Source: Collimonas sp. OK412
GTDB taxonomy: Bacteria > Pseudomonadota > Gammaproteobacteria > Burkholderiales > Burkholderiaceae_D
Reading direction: 5' to 3'
Length of the DNA stretch: 42,022 nt
Assembly: GCF_900112135.1 (NCBI RefSeq)
Contig: NZ_FOLC01000034.1
Location: 1 to 42,022 of the forward strand
Shown: one piece after another, positions 8,633-17,020 of the stretch
Layout of the letters: each line of letters opens with the position of its first letter
How positions within the stretch are numbered: position 1 is the first letter of the stretch
Notes under the pieces: generated by a model
Seen by the model: only the letters and a program-made list of their open reading frames with translations
Database searches by the model: none
Told to the model about the DNA's origin: nothing
Position numbers and translations under genes: made by a program

Positions 8633-9994
8633 CTATTGTTCCTGCTTTCCGGTTTTCGACACAGAGCGGGCGATGCTGGCCAGCTTGCGCTGGATATCGC
8701 TCTCGCTCATCTTGTCATCCACAAAATAATGGTGCACCTCGGCCACGATGGCGTCTTTCGCGGTTTCGTCGGCGGCCATGCGGTGCACCAGGCTCGGCGC
8801 CTGGAATGCGCTGCCCTTGCTGAACGCGCTCCAGGAAGCGCGCGCGCAGCTATCCATTTTCGACAAATCCGGCGCACGCCATACCGGGATCGCGCCCTTG
8901 ACCTGATTGTAAGCGCTTTGCACCGGCTGCGACATGATCAGCTGCGCCAGCTTTTCCTGCGCCGGCTGGTGCGAATAGTCGCCGGCGAACATGGCCAGGG
9001 TATCGACGCTATATAGATGGTAGTCTGCCGTGCCCGGCACCGCCGCACAAGAAAAATCCTGGTCGGTGTTCAAGCCCCAGGCCAGCAGCTCGCCTTTGGC
9101 CCAGTCGCCCATCACGAACATGGCGGCGTCGCCGTCCGCCAGCTGGCGCGTCGCCTCCGGCCACGGCCGCTCCCGCAGCGGCTGCGGCATCCACTGCTTG
9201 AGCGACCGCAAGCGCTTCAAGGCATGGGTCATGCGCGGGTCGCCGAACGCGGCCGGATTCAGGTCGACAAACAGGGAGCGGTAATAGACCGGGCCGCTCT
9301 CCGCCAGCACCAGCGTTTCAAACAGGGTGGCGACCTGCCAGGCTTCGCTGCTTTGCGCCAGCGGCGTGACGCCGGCCTGCTTGAGTTTTTCCGCCACCCG
9401 CTCGAATTCGGGCCAGGTCCTGGGCGCCGCCAGGCCGAGCCGGTCGAAAATCTTCTTGTTATAAAACAGGTTATTGATGCGATGTATGCCGAGCGGCGCC
9501 GCCACTACGTGGCCGCGGTTATGCACCAGCGACCATACCGTCGGGAACAGCAGCTTCTGCCAGCCGCCCGGAGTGGCGACGTCGTCCAGTTCCAGCAACA
9601 GGCCGAGATCAGCCCATTCGCCGAAGACAATGCCGTTGAGCTGGGTCGCCTCGGGCGCCTTGCCGGCCAACACCATGCTCTTGAGCACCTTGCTGGCGCC
9701 CAGGCCGGCGCCGCCGGGAATGGCCAGGTCGCGCCACTGGATATTTTCTTCCGCGAGCCGGCCTGCCAGCACGTCAACCGACTTGCGTTCCCCGGCCGAA
9801 GTCCACCAGTGCACCACCTGCAGCGACGCTGCCGGCTGGCCCACGCCGGCAACCGGCGTCGCTACGGCGGCATCGGCCATGCCCGCCGAGTACTGCAACA
9901 GGCAGCCGATTGCCCAAGATGCGAGCCATTTGCGCGATCCTGCGGACCAGGTTTTCGCGCCTCCCCTTTTATTAGCGTATCGCTTGTCAATCAT
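8633..9994 (-). CDS. Orphan GtsA/GltB-like sugar-binding protein, first gene of a sensor operon
   Basis: A 453-aa family-1 extracellular solute-binding protein. The early block LQVVHWWTSAGERKSVDVLAGRL, then GGAGLGASKVLKSMVLAGKAPEATQLNG, is typical of the glucose/mannose GtsA/GltB group. The later parts IHRINNLFYNKKIFDRLGL and AMFVMGDWAKGELLAWG are general for sugar-binding proteins. The N terminus has a basic region and a hydrophobic run, with a likely cleavage site after GMADA. I chose ATG 9994 over the upstream in-frame start (10066) because it keeps a normal signal peptide. No permease or ATPase gene belongs to this operon; the next genes are a response regulator and a kinase. It may serve as periplasmic input to the kinase rather than in transport, which is inference. 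Confidence 0.85.
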   Translation of the reverse strand: MIDKRYANKRGGAKTWSAGSRKWLASWAIGCLLQYSAGMADAAVATPVAGVGQPAASLQVVHWWTSAGERKSVDVLAGRLAEENIQWRDLAIPGGAGLGASKVLKSMVLAGKAPEATQLNGIVFGEWADLGLLLELDDVATPGGWQKLLFPTVWSLVHNRGHVVAAPLGIHRINNLFYNKKIFDRLGLAAPRTWPEFERVAEKLKQAGVTPLAQSSEAWQVATLFETLVLAESGPVYYRSLFVDLNPAAFGDPRMTHALKRLRSLKQWMPQPLRERPWPEATRQLADGDAAMFVMGDWAKGELLAWGLNTDQDFSCAAVPGTADYHLYSVDTLAMFAGDYSHQPAQEKLAQLIMSQPVQSAYNQVKGAIPVWRAPDLSKMDSCARASWSAFSKGSAFQAPSLVHRMAADETAKDAIVAEVHHYFVDDKMSESDIQRKLASIARSVSKTGKQEQ

Positions 9995-10100
9995 CGAGCG
10001 CCTTATTGATTTTTTTATAAAAACCTGCCCTGCCTCCCCCCAACATCGCGTGTGACTATAGCGCAAGTCGGGTTCACAACGTTAGCAGTCTTCTTGTTTT

Positions 10101-10124
10101 GTAAAGAAACGTAAGCATTCGTAA
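10101..10124 (+). promoter_or_regulatory. Candidate response-regulator site: three GTAA at 10-bp steps
   Basis: GTAA occurs at 10101, 10111 and 10121, each exactly one helical turn apart. The first decamer, GTAAAGAAAC, resembles the one at 10209 (GTAAAGATAT). OmpR/PhoB-type regulators bind such direct repeats. The site lies about 110 bp upstream of the sensor operon's start codon and may mediate autoregulation. Confidence 0.5.
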
Positions 10125-10208
10125 TTTTATCTATACTGGCCTAAGCAGGGCATTACCGCGATTTGACCTTATTGCCGGATGAAACAGCCGCAACTCGCCG
10201 GCAACACT

Positions 10209-10222
10209 GTAAAGATATGTAA
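10209..10222 (+). promoter_or_regulatory. Candidate response-regulator site: paired GTAA at 10-bp spacing
   Basis: TGTAAAGATATGTAA (10208-10222) repeats TGTAAAGAAACGTAA (10100-10114) with 13 of 15 positions equal, keeping both GTAA cores 10 bp apart. A single further TATGTAAT copy lies at 10271-10278 (core at 10273), near where a -35 element of the import operon could fall. The position is about 215-230 bp before the import operon's start codon. Confidence 0.5.
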
Positions 10223-10437
10223 TCCGCGCAAATCGCCGATTTTAATTTTCCTGAATAAAATCAAAAGCTTATGTAATTTGCATAGATGCTTTCCAACTAA
10301 GATGGCGACACATTTTTTATGGTGCTAATGTCTGTGCGCGGCGGTTTCACGGGCTTCATCCCCTGGAAAGCGCCGCACTCATAAAACCCCAAGCGATAGC
10401 GATAAATCCAAGCGGTAAAACCCAAGAGGAGACTTTG

Positions 10438-11697
10438 ATGCAAACCATCAACCGAATTCGTACCATCCGCAATGCAGTGCTGATCGCCCTGGTGGCAGCC
10501 GGCACGGCGCAAGCCGGCACCTTGACCATCGAAAGCTGGCGCGTCGACGACAAGACTTTGTGGGAAACCGTGCTGATCCCGGCTTTCCAGAAAAAGAACC
10601 CTGGCATCGAAGTCAAATTCGCGCCGACCGCTCCTACCGAATACGACTCCAGCCTGACCGCACGCCTGGCCGGCGGCACCGCGGGCGACCTGATCGCCTG
10701 CCGTCCTTTCGATGTCTCGCTGTCCCTGTACAAGAAGGGCAACCTGGAAAAGCTGGACGGCAAGCCAGGCATGGAACACTTCCCGGCTTCCTCCAAGACC
10801 GCGTGGCAGACAGATGACGGCAAGGACACGTTCTGCATGCCGGTGGCGTCGGTGATGCACGGCTTCCTGTACAACCAGAAAATCTTCAAGGAACTGAACC
10901 TGCAGCCGCCAAAAACCGAAGCGGAATTCTTCAAGGTGCTCGACACCATCAAGAGCAACGGCAAATACACGCCGCTGGCGCTGGGCACCGCAGACCAGTG
11001 GGAATCCAGCCAGGTGGTCTTCACCGGCGTCGGCCCCAACTACTGGAAGGGTGAAGAAGGCCGCAAGGCGCTGATCGCCGGCAAGGAAAAATTCACCGAT
11101 CCGAACTTCGTCAATGCGTTTGAATACGAAGCCAAGCTGGGCAAATACCTGTCCAAGGGCGCCAGCTCGCAAACCTACGGCGACAGCCAGAACCTGTTCG
11201 CGCTCGGCAAGGCAGCCATCTACCCTACCGGCTCCTGGGACATCGCCTACTTCAACACCAACGCCAAATTCGAGATGGGCGCCTTCCCGCCGCCAGTGCC
11301 TAAAGCCGGCGACAAATGCTATATCTCCGATCACAACGATATCGGCATGGGCGTCAACAAGAAATCCAAGAACAAGGAAGATGCATACAAGTTCCTGGCC
11401 TGGCTTGGTTCGCAGGAATTCGCCGACATCTATACCAACAAGGTCACCGGCTTCTTCTCGCTGTCGGACCACCTGATTTCGGTCAAGGATCCGGTCGCCA
11501 AGCAGATGATCGACTGGCGCAAATCCTGCTCGTCGACCATCCGCCTCAATGCACAAATCCTCAACCGCGGCGAGCCGAGCATGGAAAACCAGTTGTGGAA
11601 CGTGAATGCCCAGGTCCTCAACGGCAAGCTGGCGCCGAAGGAAGCCGCGGCGCAGATCCAGACCGGCTTTGCAAAATGGTATAAACCGCAACAATAA
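10438..11697 (+). CDS. Sugar ABC transporter, periplasmic binding protein
   Basis: A 419-aa family-1 solute-binding protein with a Sec signal (cleavage after GTAQA, about residue 26) and a mature start GTLTIESWRVDD. Recognisable parts are FQKKNPGIEVKF, LTARLAGGTAGDLIAC, VMHGFLYNQKIFKELNL, and the lobe-closing AAIYPTGSWDIAYF. It is first in an operon with two permeases, an ATPase and amino-sugar enzymes, so GlcNAc, chitobiose or another amino sugar is the likely ligand (inference from neighbours). ATG 10438 has AGAGGAG 7 nt upstream; a TTG three bases earlier is ignored. Two hairpins after the stop probably protect this message or cut read-through to the permeases. Confidence 0.9.
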   Translation: MQTINRIRTIRNAVLIALVAAGTAQAGTLTIESWRVDDKTLWETVLIPAFQKKNPGIEVKFAPTAPTEYDSSLTARLAGGTAGDLIACRPFDVSLSLYKKGNLEKLDGKPGMEHFPASSKTAWQTDDGKDTFCMPVASVMHGFLYNQKIFKELNLQPPKTEAEFFKVLDTIKSNGKYTPLALGTADQWESSQVVFTGVGPNYWKGEEGRKALIAGKEKFTDPNFVNAFEYEAKLGKYLSKGASSQTYGDSQNLFALGKAAIYPTGSWDIAYFNTNAKFEMGAFPPPVPKAGDKCYISDHNDIGMGVNKKSKNKEDAYKFLAWLGSQEFADIYTNKVTGFFSLSDHLISVKDPVAKQMIDWRKSCSSTIRLNAQILNRGEPSMENQLWNVNAQVLNGKLAPKEAAAQIQTGFAKWYKPQQ

Positions 11698-11709
11698 GCA
11701 CTGCTGTTC

Positions 11710-11752
11710 GCCGGCCGGGGAAGAGTTTAAGATTGACTCTACCCTGGCCGGC
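11710..11752 (+). terminator. Hairpin just after the binding-protein gene
   Basis: The arm at 11710-11726 (GCCGGCCGGGGAAGAGT) pairs with 11736-11752 (ACTCTACCCTGGCCGGC) around a 9-nt loop, with one G-U pair and one A-A mismatch. No U-run follows, so mRNA stabilisation or partial termination fits better than full termination. Its right arm overlaps another 9-bp inverted repeat, CGGCAAGCC (11749-11757) / GGCTTGCCG (11771-11779), so the two folds exclude each other. Confidence 0.6.
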
Positions 11753-11857
11753 AAGCCACACAGCAGCCAAGGCTTGCCGCCGGGTAAGCCCGTGATCTAC
11801 GGCACGGAAGTCAAAAATAAGCCGTCGTCATGCCCGTATTCCATGGTCGACCAAGCC

Positions 11858-11901
11858 GGGCGCGGATGAAACACGATCTCCCCCGTGTTTCATCCGCGCC
11901 C
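11858..11901 (+). repeat. Perfect 18-bp inverted repeat before the permease gene
   Basis: GGGCGCGGATGAAACACG (11858-11875) is exactly complementary to 11884-11901 around the 8-nt loop ATCTCCCC. A T-run (11918-11923) comes only ~16 nt later. It lies about 40 bp before the first permease start. A strong RNA stem here should stall 3' exonucleases and lower read-through, giving more binding protein than permease, as known for malE-malF type operons. Confidence 0.7.
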
Positions 11902-11942
11902 GCGGAGACCTGCGCATTTTTTTGCCATCACCGAAAACCCGA

Positions 11943-12866
11943 ATGATTCTTCAAAACAAGAAATTCCCTTGGCACATCGTGGTATTCCTGGCGCCAGCGG
12001 TCATCATCTACTCCATGTTCAGCGCCCTGCCTTTGCTGGACACCCTGCGCCTGGGCTTCTACACCAGCAACGACGCCGGCGTCCACAGTTTCGTCGGCCT
12101 CGCCAATTACCATACCATCCTGTTCGATTCGGACTGGTCCAAGGCGTTCTGGAACGCCATGCTGAACAACGTGAAATTCTTTGCGATCCACATGCTGCTG
12201 CAAAATCCGATCGGCCTGCTGCTGGCCACCCTGTTCAGCCTGAAGGGCTTGCGCGGCGCGCGTACCTACCGCACCCTGATTTTCCTGCCGACCCTGCTGT
12301 CGGTGGTGATCATCGGTTTCATCTGGCAGCTGATCCTGTCGCCGTTGTGGGGCGTCGGCGAAGGCTTGATGACGCATGTCGGCCTGGGCGATTACTTTGC
12401 GCCGTGGCTGGGACAGGAAAGCACCGCATTGCTGACGCTCGGCCTGGTCTCGGTCTGGCAATACGTCGGCATCCCGATGATGCTGATCTACGCCGCCTTG
12501 CTGGCGGTGCCGGAAGAAGTGCTGGAAGCAGCCTATGCCGAAGGCGCCAGCTCGTTCCGCATCTTCTGGCAGATCAAGCTGCCGCTGATCCTGCCGACGC
12601 TGGGGCTGGTGACCATCCTGACCTTCGTCGCCAACTTCAACGCCTTCGACCTGATCTATTCGGTCAAGGGCGCGCTGGCCGGTCCGAACTACACCACCGA
12701 CATCCTGGGCACCTTCTTCTACCGCACCTTCTTCGGCTACCAGGCGCAGATCGGCAGCCCGACCATGGGCGCGGCGGTGGCGACCCTGATGTTCCTGGTG
12801 ATCCTGCTCGGCGTCGCCAGCTATTTCTACTTCGTGCAGCGCAAGCTGACACGCTACGAACTGTAA
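11943..12866 (+). CDS. Sugar ABC transporter permease (MalF/UgpA type)
   Basis: A 307-aa inner-membrane protein with six predicted helices and the ABC permease EAA loop (VPEEVLEAAYAEGASSFRIFWQIKLPLILPT) that contacts the ATPase. IVVFLAPAVIIYSMFSALPLL is the first helix. The frame also allows TTG 11922; neither start has a strong ribosome site, and ATG 11943 is chosen for a family-like N terminus. The gene is 12 bp before the second permease, and the two should form the transmembrane channel of the importer. Confidence 0.9.
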   Translation: MILQNKKFPWHIVVFLAPAVIIYSMFSALPLLDTLRLGFYTSNDAGVHSFVGLANYHTILFDSDWSKAFWNAMLNNVKFFAIHMLLQNPIGLLLATLFSLKGLRGARTYRTLIFLPTLLSVVIIGFIWQLILSPLWGVGEGLMTHVGLGDYFAPWLGQESTALLTLGLVSVWQYVGIPMMLIYAALLAVPEEVLEAAYAEGASSFRIFWQIKLPLILPTLGLVTILTFVANFNAFDLIYSVKGALAGPNYTTDILGTFFYRTFFGYQAQIGSPTMGAAVATLMFLVILLGVASYFYFVQRKLTRYEL

Positions 12867-12878
12867 CGAGGACAGCAC

Positions 12879-13772
12879 ATGACACCGATTTCCTCGCTCT
12901 CTTCCACCGCTGCCGCTGCCTCGGCGCCGGTGCTGCGCCAAAGCCGCTTCGCCAATCTCGGCCGCATCTGGGTCCATGTGGTGCTGTGCGCCTACGCCGT
13001 GATCGCGCTGTTCCCGATCGCCTTGATCATGATCAATTCGATCAAATCGCGCGACGCCATCTTCGACAATCCGCTGGCGTTCCCGACGCCGGAGACGTTC
13101 TCGCTGATCGGCTTTGAAAAGGTGCTGCACAACACCAACTTCATGCTGTACTTCGGCAATAGCCTGGTGGTCACGCTCGGTTCCCTGCTGCTGATCGTGC
13201 TGTTCGGCGCCATGGCCGGCTGGGCCCTGTCGGAATACAAGTTCCGCGGCAACCGCCTGATGGCGCTGTACCTGGCGCTGGGCATCATGATCCCGATCCG
13301 CCTGGGCACGGTCTCCATCCTGCAGCTGGTGGTCAGCCTCGACCTGATCAACACCCGCACCGCGCTGATCCTGGTGTACACCGCGCAAGGCTTGCCGCTG
13401 GCGGTGATGATCCTGTCCGAATTCATCCGCCAGATCCCCAAGGAGCTGAAAGACGCGGCGCGCTGCGACGGCGTCGGCGAATTCAAGATCTTCTTCCAGA
13501 TCATCCTGCCGCTGATCCGTCCGGCGATCGCCACGGTGGCGGTGTTCACCATGATCCCGGCCTGGAACGACCTGTGGTTCCCGCTGATCCTGGCGCCTTC
13601 GGATGAAACCAAGACCGTTACCCTCGGCGTGCAGCAGTTCATCGGCCAGTATGTGACTGACTGGAATTCGGTATTGGCGGCGCTGTCGCTGGCCGTGATC
13701 CCGATCCTGGTCATGTACGTCATATTCTCCCGGCAATTGATCCGCGGCCTGACATCCGGCGCCGTCAAGTAA
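12879..13772 (+). CDS. Sugar ABC transporter permease (MalG/UgpE type)
   Basis: A 297-aa inner-membrane protein, partner of the preceding permease. After a short Ser/Ala-rich cytoplasmic start it has six helices and the EAA loop SEFIRQIPKELKDAARCDGVGEFKIFFQIILPLIRP. The ending RQLIRGLTSGAVK is the classic MalG-family C terminus that touches the ATPase. ACGAGGA precedes the ATG. The ATPase gene follows 20 bp later. Confidence 0.92.
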   Translation: MTPISSLSSTAAAASAPVLRQSRFANLGRIWVHVVLCAYAVIALFPIALIMINSIKSRDAIFDNPLAFPTPETFSLIGFEKVLHNTNFMLYFGNSLVVTLGSLLLIVLFGAMAGWALSEYKFRGNRLMALYLALGIMIPIRLGTVSILQLVVSLDLINTRTALILVYTAQGLPLAVMILSEFIRQIPKELKDAARCDGVGEFKIFFQIILPLIRPAIATVAVFTMIPAWNDLWFPLILAPSDETKTVTLGVQQFIGQYVTDWNSVLAALSLAVIPILVMYVIFSRQLIRGLTSGAVK

Positions 13773-13792
13773 TACAGAAAACGAGACATTCC

Positions 13793-14914
13793 ATGGCAAA
13801 CGTAAGCGTAAGACAACTCACCAAATCGTATGACGGCAAGCAGAACGTGCTGGCCGACCTCAACCTGGAAATCAAGGACGGCGAATTCGTGGTCCTGGTC
13901 GGCCCTTCCGGCTGCGGCAAATCGACCCTGCTGCGCATGCTGTGCGGGCTGGAATCGATCACCAGCGGCGAACTGTCGATCGGCGACCAGGTCGTCAACC
14001 ACCTGCCGCCGGCCGAACGCGGCATCGCCATGGTGTTCCAGAGCTACGCCCTGTATCCACACATGAGCGTGTACAAGAACATGGCGTTCGGCCTGAAGAT
14101 CGCCGGCGCCGACAAGGCCGCCATCGACCAGCGCATCCGCCATGCCGCCGGCATCCTGAAAATCGACCACCTGCTGGACCGCCTGCCGCGCGAACTGTCC
14201 GGCGGCCAGCGCCAGCGCGTGGCGATCGGCCGCGCCATCGTGCGCAAGCCGAAACTGTTCCTGTTCGACGAACCGCTGTCCAACCTCGACGCCGCGCTGC
14301 GGGTCCAGACCCGGCTCGAAATCGCCAAGCTGCACAAGCAGCTGGAAGCCACCATCGTCTACGTCACCCACGACCAGGTAGAAGCCATGACCCTGGGCGA
14401 CAAGATCGTGGTGATGAACGACGGCTACATCCAGCAGGCGGGATCGCCGCTGGAACTGTACCAGCGGCCGCAAAACCTGTTTGTCGCGACTTTTATCGGC
14501 TCGCCCAAGATGAACCTGTTCAACGGCGCGATTACGGCAATCGAAACCGACCACCTGAAAATCAGGCTCAGCAGCGGCCAGGAGATCCGCGCCGATGTCG
14601 CCGCCGGCACGGCCAAGGCCGGCGACGCCGTGACGATAGGACTGCGGCCTGAACATATCCTGGAAAACGCGCATAGTGGTGAAGTATTCAGCGGCAAGGT
14701 CAGCATCGTCGAGCACCTGGGCGAAGCCAACTTCATTTATGTGACGCTGCAGGACGGCCAGGACCTGCTGGTGCGCGGCGACGGCAACAATCCGGTGCAT
14801 ATCGGCGATACCGTCACCCTGTCGGCGCCAAGCAGCGCCTTCCATGTGTTCGACGCCAAGGGCCTGGCGCTGGCGAGGTTAAAACCTGGAAACATGATTT
14901 CATCCAAACAATAA
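13793..14914 (+). CDS. Sugar ABC transporter ATP-binding protein (MalK/UgpC type)
   Basis: A 373-aa ATPase with all motifs: Walker A GPSGCGKST (37-45), Q loop VFQSYALYPH, signature LSGGQ (135-139), Walker B LFLFDEP with Glu160, D loop SNLDAALR, and H-loop His193 in YVTHDQVEAMT. The C-terminal 130 residues form the OB-type regulatory domain of MalK/UgpC proteins (GLRPEHILE, then VSIVEHLGEANFIYVTL). It drives the importer made by the three preceding genes. Such ATPases can serve several sugar importers, so it might also energise other systems in the cell. Confidence 0.93.
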   Translation: MANVSVRQLTKSYDGKQNVLADLNLEIKDGEFVVLVGPSGCGKSTLLRMLCGLESITSGELSIGDQVVNHLPPAERGIAMVFQSYALYPHMSVYKNMAFGLKIAGADKAAIDQRIRHAAGILKIDHLLDRLPRELSGGQRQRVAIGRAIVRKPKLFLFDEPLSNLDAALRVQTRLEIAKLHKQLEATIVYVTHDQVEAMTLGDKIVVMNDGYIQQAGSPLELYQRPQNLFVATFIGSPKMNLFNGAITAIETDHLKIRLSSGQEIRADVAAGTAKAGDAVTIGLRPEHILENAHSGEVFSGKVSIVEHLGEANFIYVTLQDGQDLLVRGDGNNPVHIGDTVTLSAPSSAFHVFDAKGLALARLKPGNMISSKQ

Positions 14915-14924
14915 TAGATACAAT

Positions 14925-15890
14925 ATGCGCCTTCAAAAAGGCGTGGGGGTAGAGTTGAAAACAGCGTACGAATATCTGATCGGCGTCGACGGCGGCGGCA
15001 CCAAGACCCAAATCCGGGTCGAGCGCCCGGACGGCAGCCATGTCGCCGACGGCAGCAGCGGACCGTCGGCGCTGATGCACGGCACCAGCAAAGCCTGGTG
15101 CGCCATCGTCACGGCGCTTGACGGCGCATTCCAGAGCGCCGGCATCGTCCGGCCGCCCTACCAGGCGATCGCTGCCGGCTGCGGCTTGTCGGGCATCAAC
15201 AATCCGCAATGGGCAGCGCAGTTTCGCGCCCAGAACCCCGGTTTCGGCGCCCTCGCCACCGGCACCGACGCCTTCACCACCTTGCTCGGCGCGCACCTGG
15301 GCCAGGCCGGCGTGGTGGTCGCCATCGGCACCGGCAGCGTCGGCGAAGTCTTGCTGGCCGACGGCAGCCGCCGGGAAGTCGGCGGCTGGGGTTTCCAGAC
15401 CGGCGATGAAGCCAGCGGCGGCTGGATCGGCCTGCGCGCCGCCAACCATGTCGAACGCGCCCTGGACGGCCGTGTCGCGCCGGGTTCGCTGGCCCGGGCC
15501 ATCGTGCGCTTTTGCGGCGGCGACGACGACGCCGGTGCCGATTTCAGCAGCAGCCAGAACCGGGAACGCGTGATCGCCTGGGTCAACAGCGCCAACCAAA
15601 GCATTTTTGCGCAGCTGGCGCCGCTGGTGGTGGCGCATGCCGGGCAGGATGAAGCGGCGCTTGCCATCTTGCACAAGGCCGGCCAGGAAATCGCCCAGAT
15701 CGCCAACGCGCTCGACCCATCCCAGCAATTACCGATTGCCCTGTGCGGCGGCCTGGCCGCCCCGTTGCAAGCCTATTTGCCGGAACCGTTAAAATCGCGC
15801 GCGACCACGCCGCGCGCCGGCGCCGCGACCGGCGCATTGCTGCTGCTGCGCCAGCAGCTCTCAGCAGAGTCAGCAGGGGAAACAATATGA
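14925..15890 (+). CDS. BadF/BadG-type ATPase, probable N-acetylglucosamine or glucosamine kinase
   Basis: A 321-aa ASKHA-fold kinase. The phosphate-1 loop is IGVDGGGTKTQIRV, followed by a second loop in VVVAIGTGSVGEVLL and the GGWGFQTGDEASGGWIGLRAA segment seen in GlcNAc and glucosamine kinases of this family. GAATGALLLLRQQL lies near the end. With NagA and a SIS deaminase directly downstream, it should make GlcNAc-6-P (or GlcN-6-P) from sugar imported unphosphorylated by the ABC system. ATG 14925 lacks a ribosome site; TTG 14955, after GGGGGT, would give a more typical N terminus (KTAYEYLIGVDGG). The stop overlaps the nagA start (ATGA). Confidence 0.85.
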   Translation: MRLQKGVGVELKTAYEYLIGVDGGGTKTQIRVERPDGSHVADGSSGPSALMHGTSKAWCAIVTALDGAFQSAGIVRPPYQAIAAGCGLSGINNPQWAAQFRAQNPGFGALATGTDAFTTLLGAHLGQAGVVVAIGTGSVGEVLLADGSRREVGGWGFQTGDEASGGWIGLRAANHVERALDGRVAPGSLARAIVRFCGGDDDAGADFSSSQNRERVIAWVNSANQSIFAQLAPLVVAHAGQDEAALAILHKAGQEIAQIANALDPSQQLPIALCGGLAAPLQAYLPEPLKSRATTPRAGAATGALLLLRQQLSAESAGETI

Positions 15891-17020
15891 ACGGCAACGC
15901 TACACAACTGCATGGCAATATCCTGACCAGCGACGGCTGGGTGACCGGCAGCATCGGCTTCAGCGACATGATCACGGAAATCAAAGGCAGAACAAACGAA
16001 AACCCGCAGGAACAGACACCGGCCAGCGGCGATTACATCTTGCCCGGCTTTATCGACCTGCACGTCCATGGCGGCGGCGGCAAGGACATTATGGAAGCCG
16101 GCGACGCCGTGCACGTGGTTTCGCGCCTGCACGCCCAGCATGGCACCACCAGCATGCTGGCCACCACCATGACCGCGCCGGCGGAAGAGCTGGAAGCGGC
16201 GCTGGGCGCAATCGGCCGCGCCTGCCGCGGCCGCCGCGCGGGCAGCGCACGGGTGCTGGGGGCGCACCTGGAAGGTCCTTACATCAATCCCGGCAAGCTT
16301 GGCGCGCAGCCTGATTTTGCAATTGCCGCGACCTTGGAGCAAGTCGACTGGCTGCGCAGCTTCGCCCCCTTGAAGCTGATCACCATCGCCCCCGAGATCA
16401 ACGGCCACATGGCGCTGGTGAAGACCTTGTCGCAGCTCGGCATGCGGGTGCAGATCGGCCATACCCTGGGTACCTATGAAGATGGCGTGGCCGCCCTGAA
16501 AAACGGCGCGGCCGGGTTCACCCACCTGTTCAACGCCATGAGCTCTTTCCATCACCGGCAGCCGGGCATGGCAGGCGCTGCGCTGGCCCATGCCGAATAC
16601 GCCGAACTGATCCCGGACCTGCTGCATGTCCATCCGGGCGCCATCAAGACCGCGCTGCGGGCGATTCCGCGCCTGTACTGCGTCACCGATTCCACCGCGG
16701 CGTCCGGCATGCCGGACGGCGAATACATGCTGGGCCGCCAGGTAGTCCATAAGTGCCTGGGCGGCGTGCGCCTGGGCGACGGCACCCTGGCCGGCAGCAC
16801 CCTGACCATGGACCAGGCCTTGCGCAATCTGGTGTCGCTCGGCCTCGACCTGGCCGAAGCATCGCTGCGGGTCTCCACCTACCCTGCCGACTATCTCGGC
16901 ATGCAGGAGCGCGGCCGCCTCAAGGAAGGCTGCTTCGCCGACATCCTGGTGCTGGATCGCCAGCTCAAACTCAAAGCCGTTTATGTAGAAGGAGAAAGAA
17001 TTGACCTCGTTGATGCTTAA
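15887..17020 (+). CDS. nagA: N-acetylglucosamine-6-phosphate deacetylase
   Basis: A 377-aa amidohydrolase that removes acetate from GlcNAc-6-P to give GlcN-6-P in the cytoplasm. Key parts are the metal motif DLHVHGGGG, the catalytic-pocket glutamate in GAHLEGPYINPGKLGAQ, histidine ligands in IGHTLGTYEDG and THLFNAMSSFHHRQPG, and the catalytic Asp in YCVTDSTAASGMPDGEY. AGGGGA at 15875-15880 and the ATGA overlap with the kinase stop fix the start, though the frame is open further upstream. It overlaps the SIS gene by 20 bp, indicating translational coupling. Confidence 0.95.
   Translation: MNGNATQLHGNILTSDGWVTGSIGFSDMITEIKGRTNENPQEQTPASGDYILPGFIDLHVHGGGGKDIMEAGDAVHVVSRLHAQHGTTSMLATTMTAPAEELEAALGAIGRACRGRRAGSARVLGAHLEGPYINPGKLGAQPDFAIAATLEQVDWLRSFAPLKLITIAPEINGHMALVKTLSQLGMRVQIGHTLGTYEDGVAALKNGAAGFTHLFNAMSSFHHRQPGMAGAALAHAEYAELIPDLLHVHPGAIKTALRAIPRLYCVTDSTAASGMPDGEYMLGRQVVHKCLGGVRLGDGTLAGSTLTMDQALRNLVSLGLDLAEASLRVSTYPADYLGMQERGRLKEGCFADILVLDRQLKLKAVYVEGERIDLVDA

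Larger units (their letters stand above)
9995..10437. promoter_or_regulatory. Divergent promoter/operator region between sensor and import operons
   Basis: About 440 bp without a gene. It holds the GTAA repeats listed separately, an inverted repeat TTGCCGG (10172-10178) / CCGGCAA (10198-10204), and an imperfect hairpin (about 10334-10378, GTGCG...CGCAC) in the likely 5' leader of the import operon. AGAGGAG (10425-10431) is the ribosome site for the gene at 10438. A TATAGATAAAAT-like box on the minus strand (about 10123-10136) could be the -10 of the sensor operon. No perfect -35/-10 pair is visible for the import operon, as expected for an activator-dependent promoter. Confidence 0.6.

Noticed and set aside
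11928-13799. Long minus-strand open frame (623 codons) across the permease genes
   Set aside because: Asp/Gln/Arg/His-rich shadow of two well-supported permeases; no domain or ribosome site.
12992-14845. Long minus-strand open frame (617 codons) opposite the ATPase
   Set aside because: Shadow of the MalK-type gene, which has all ABC motifs on the plus strand.
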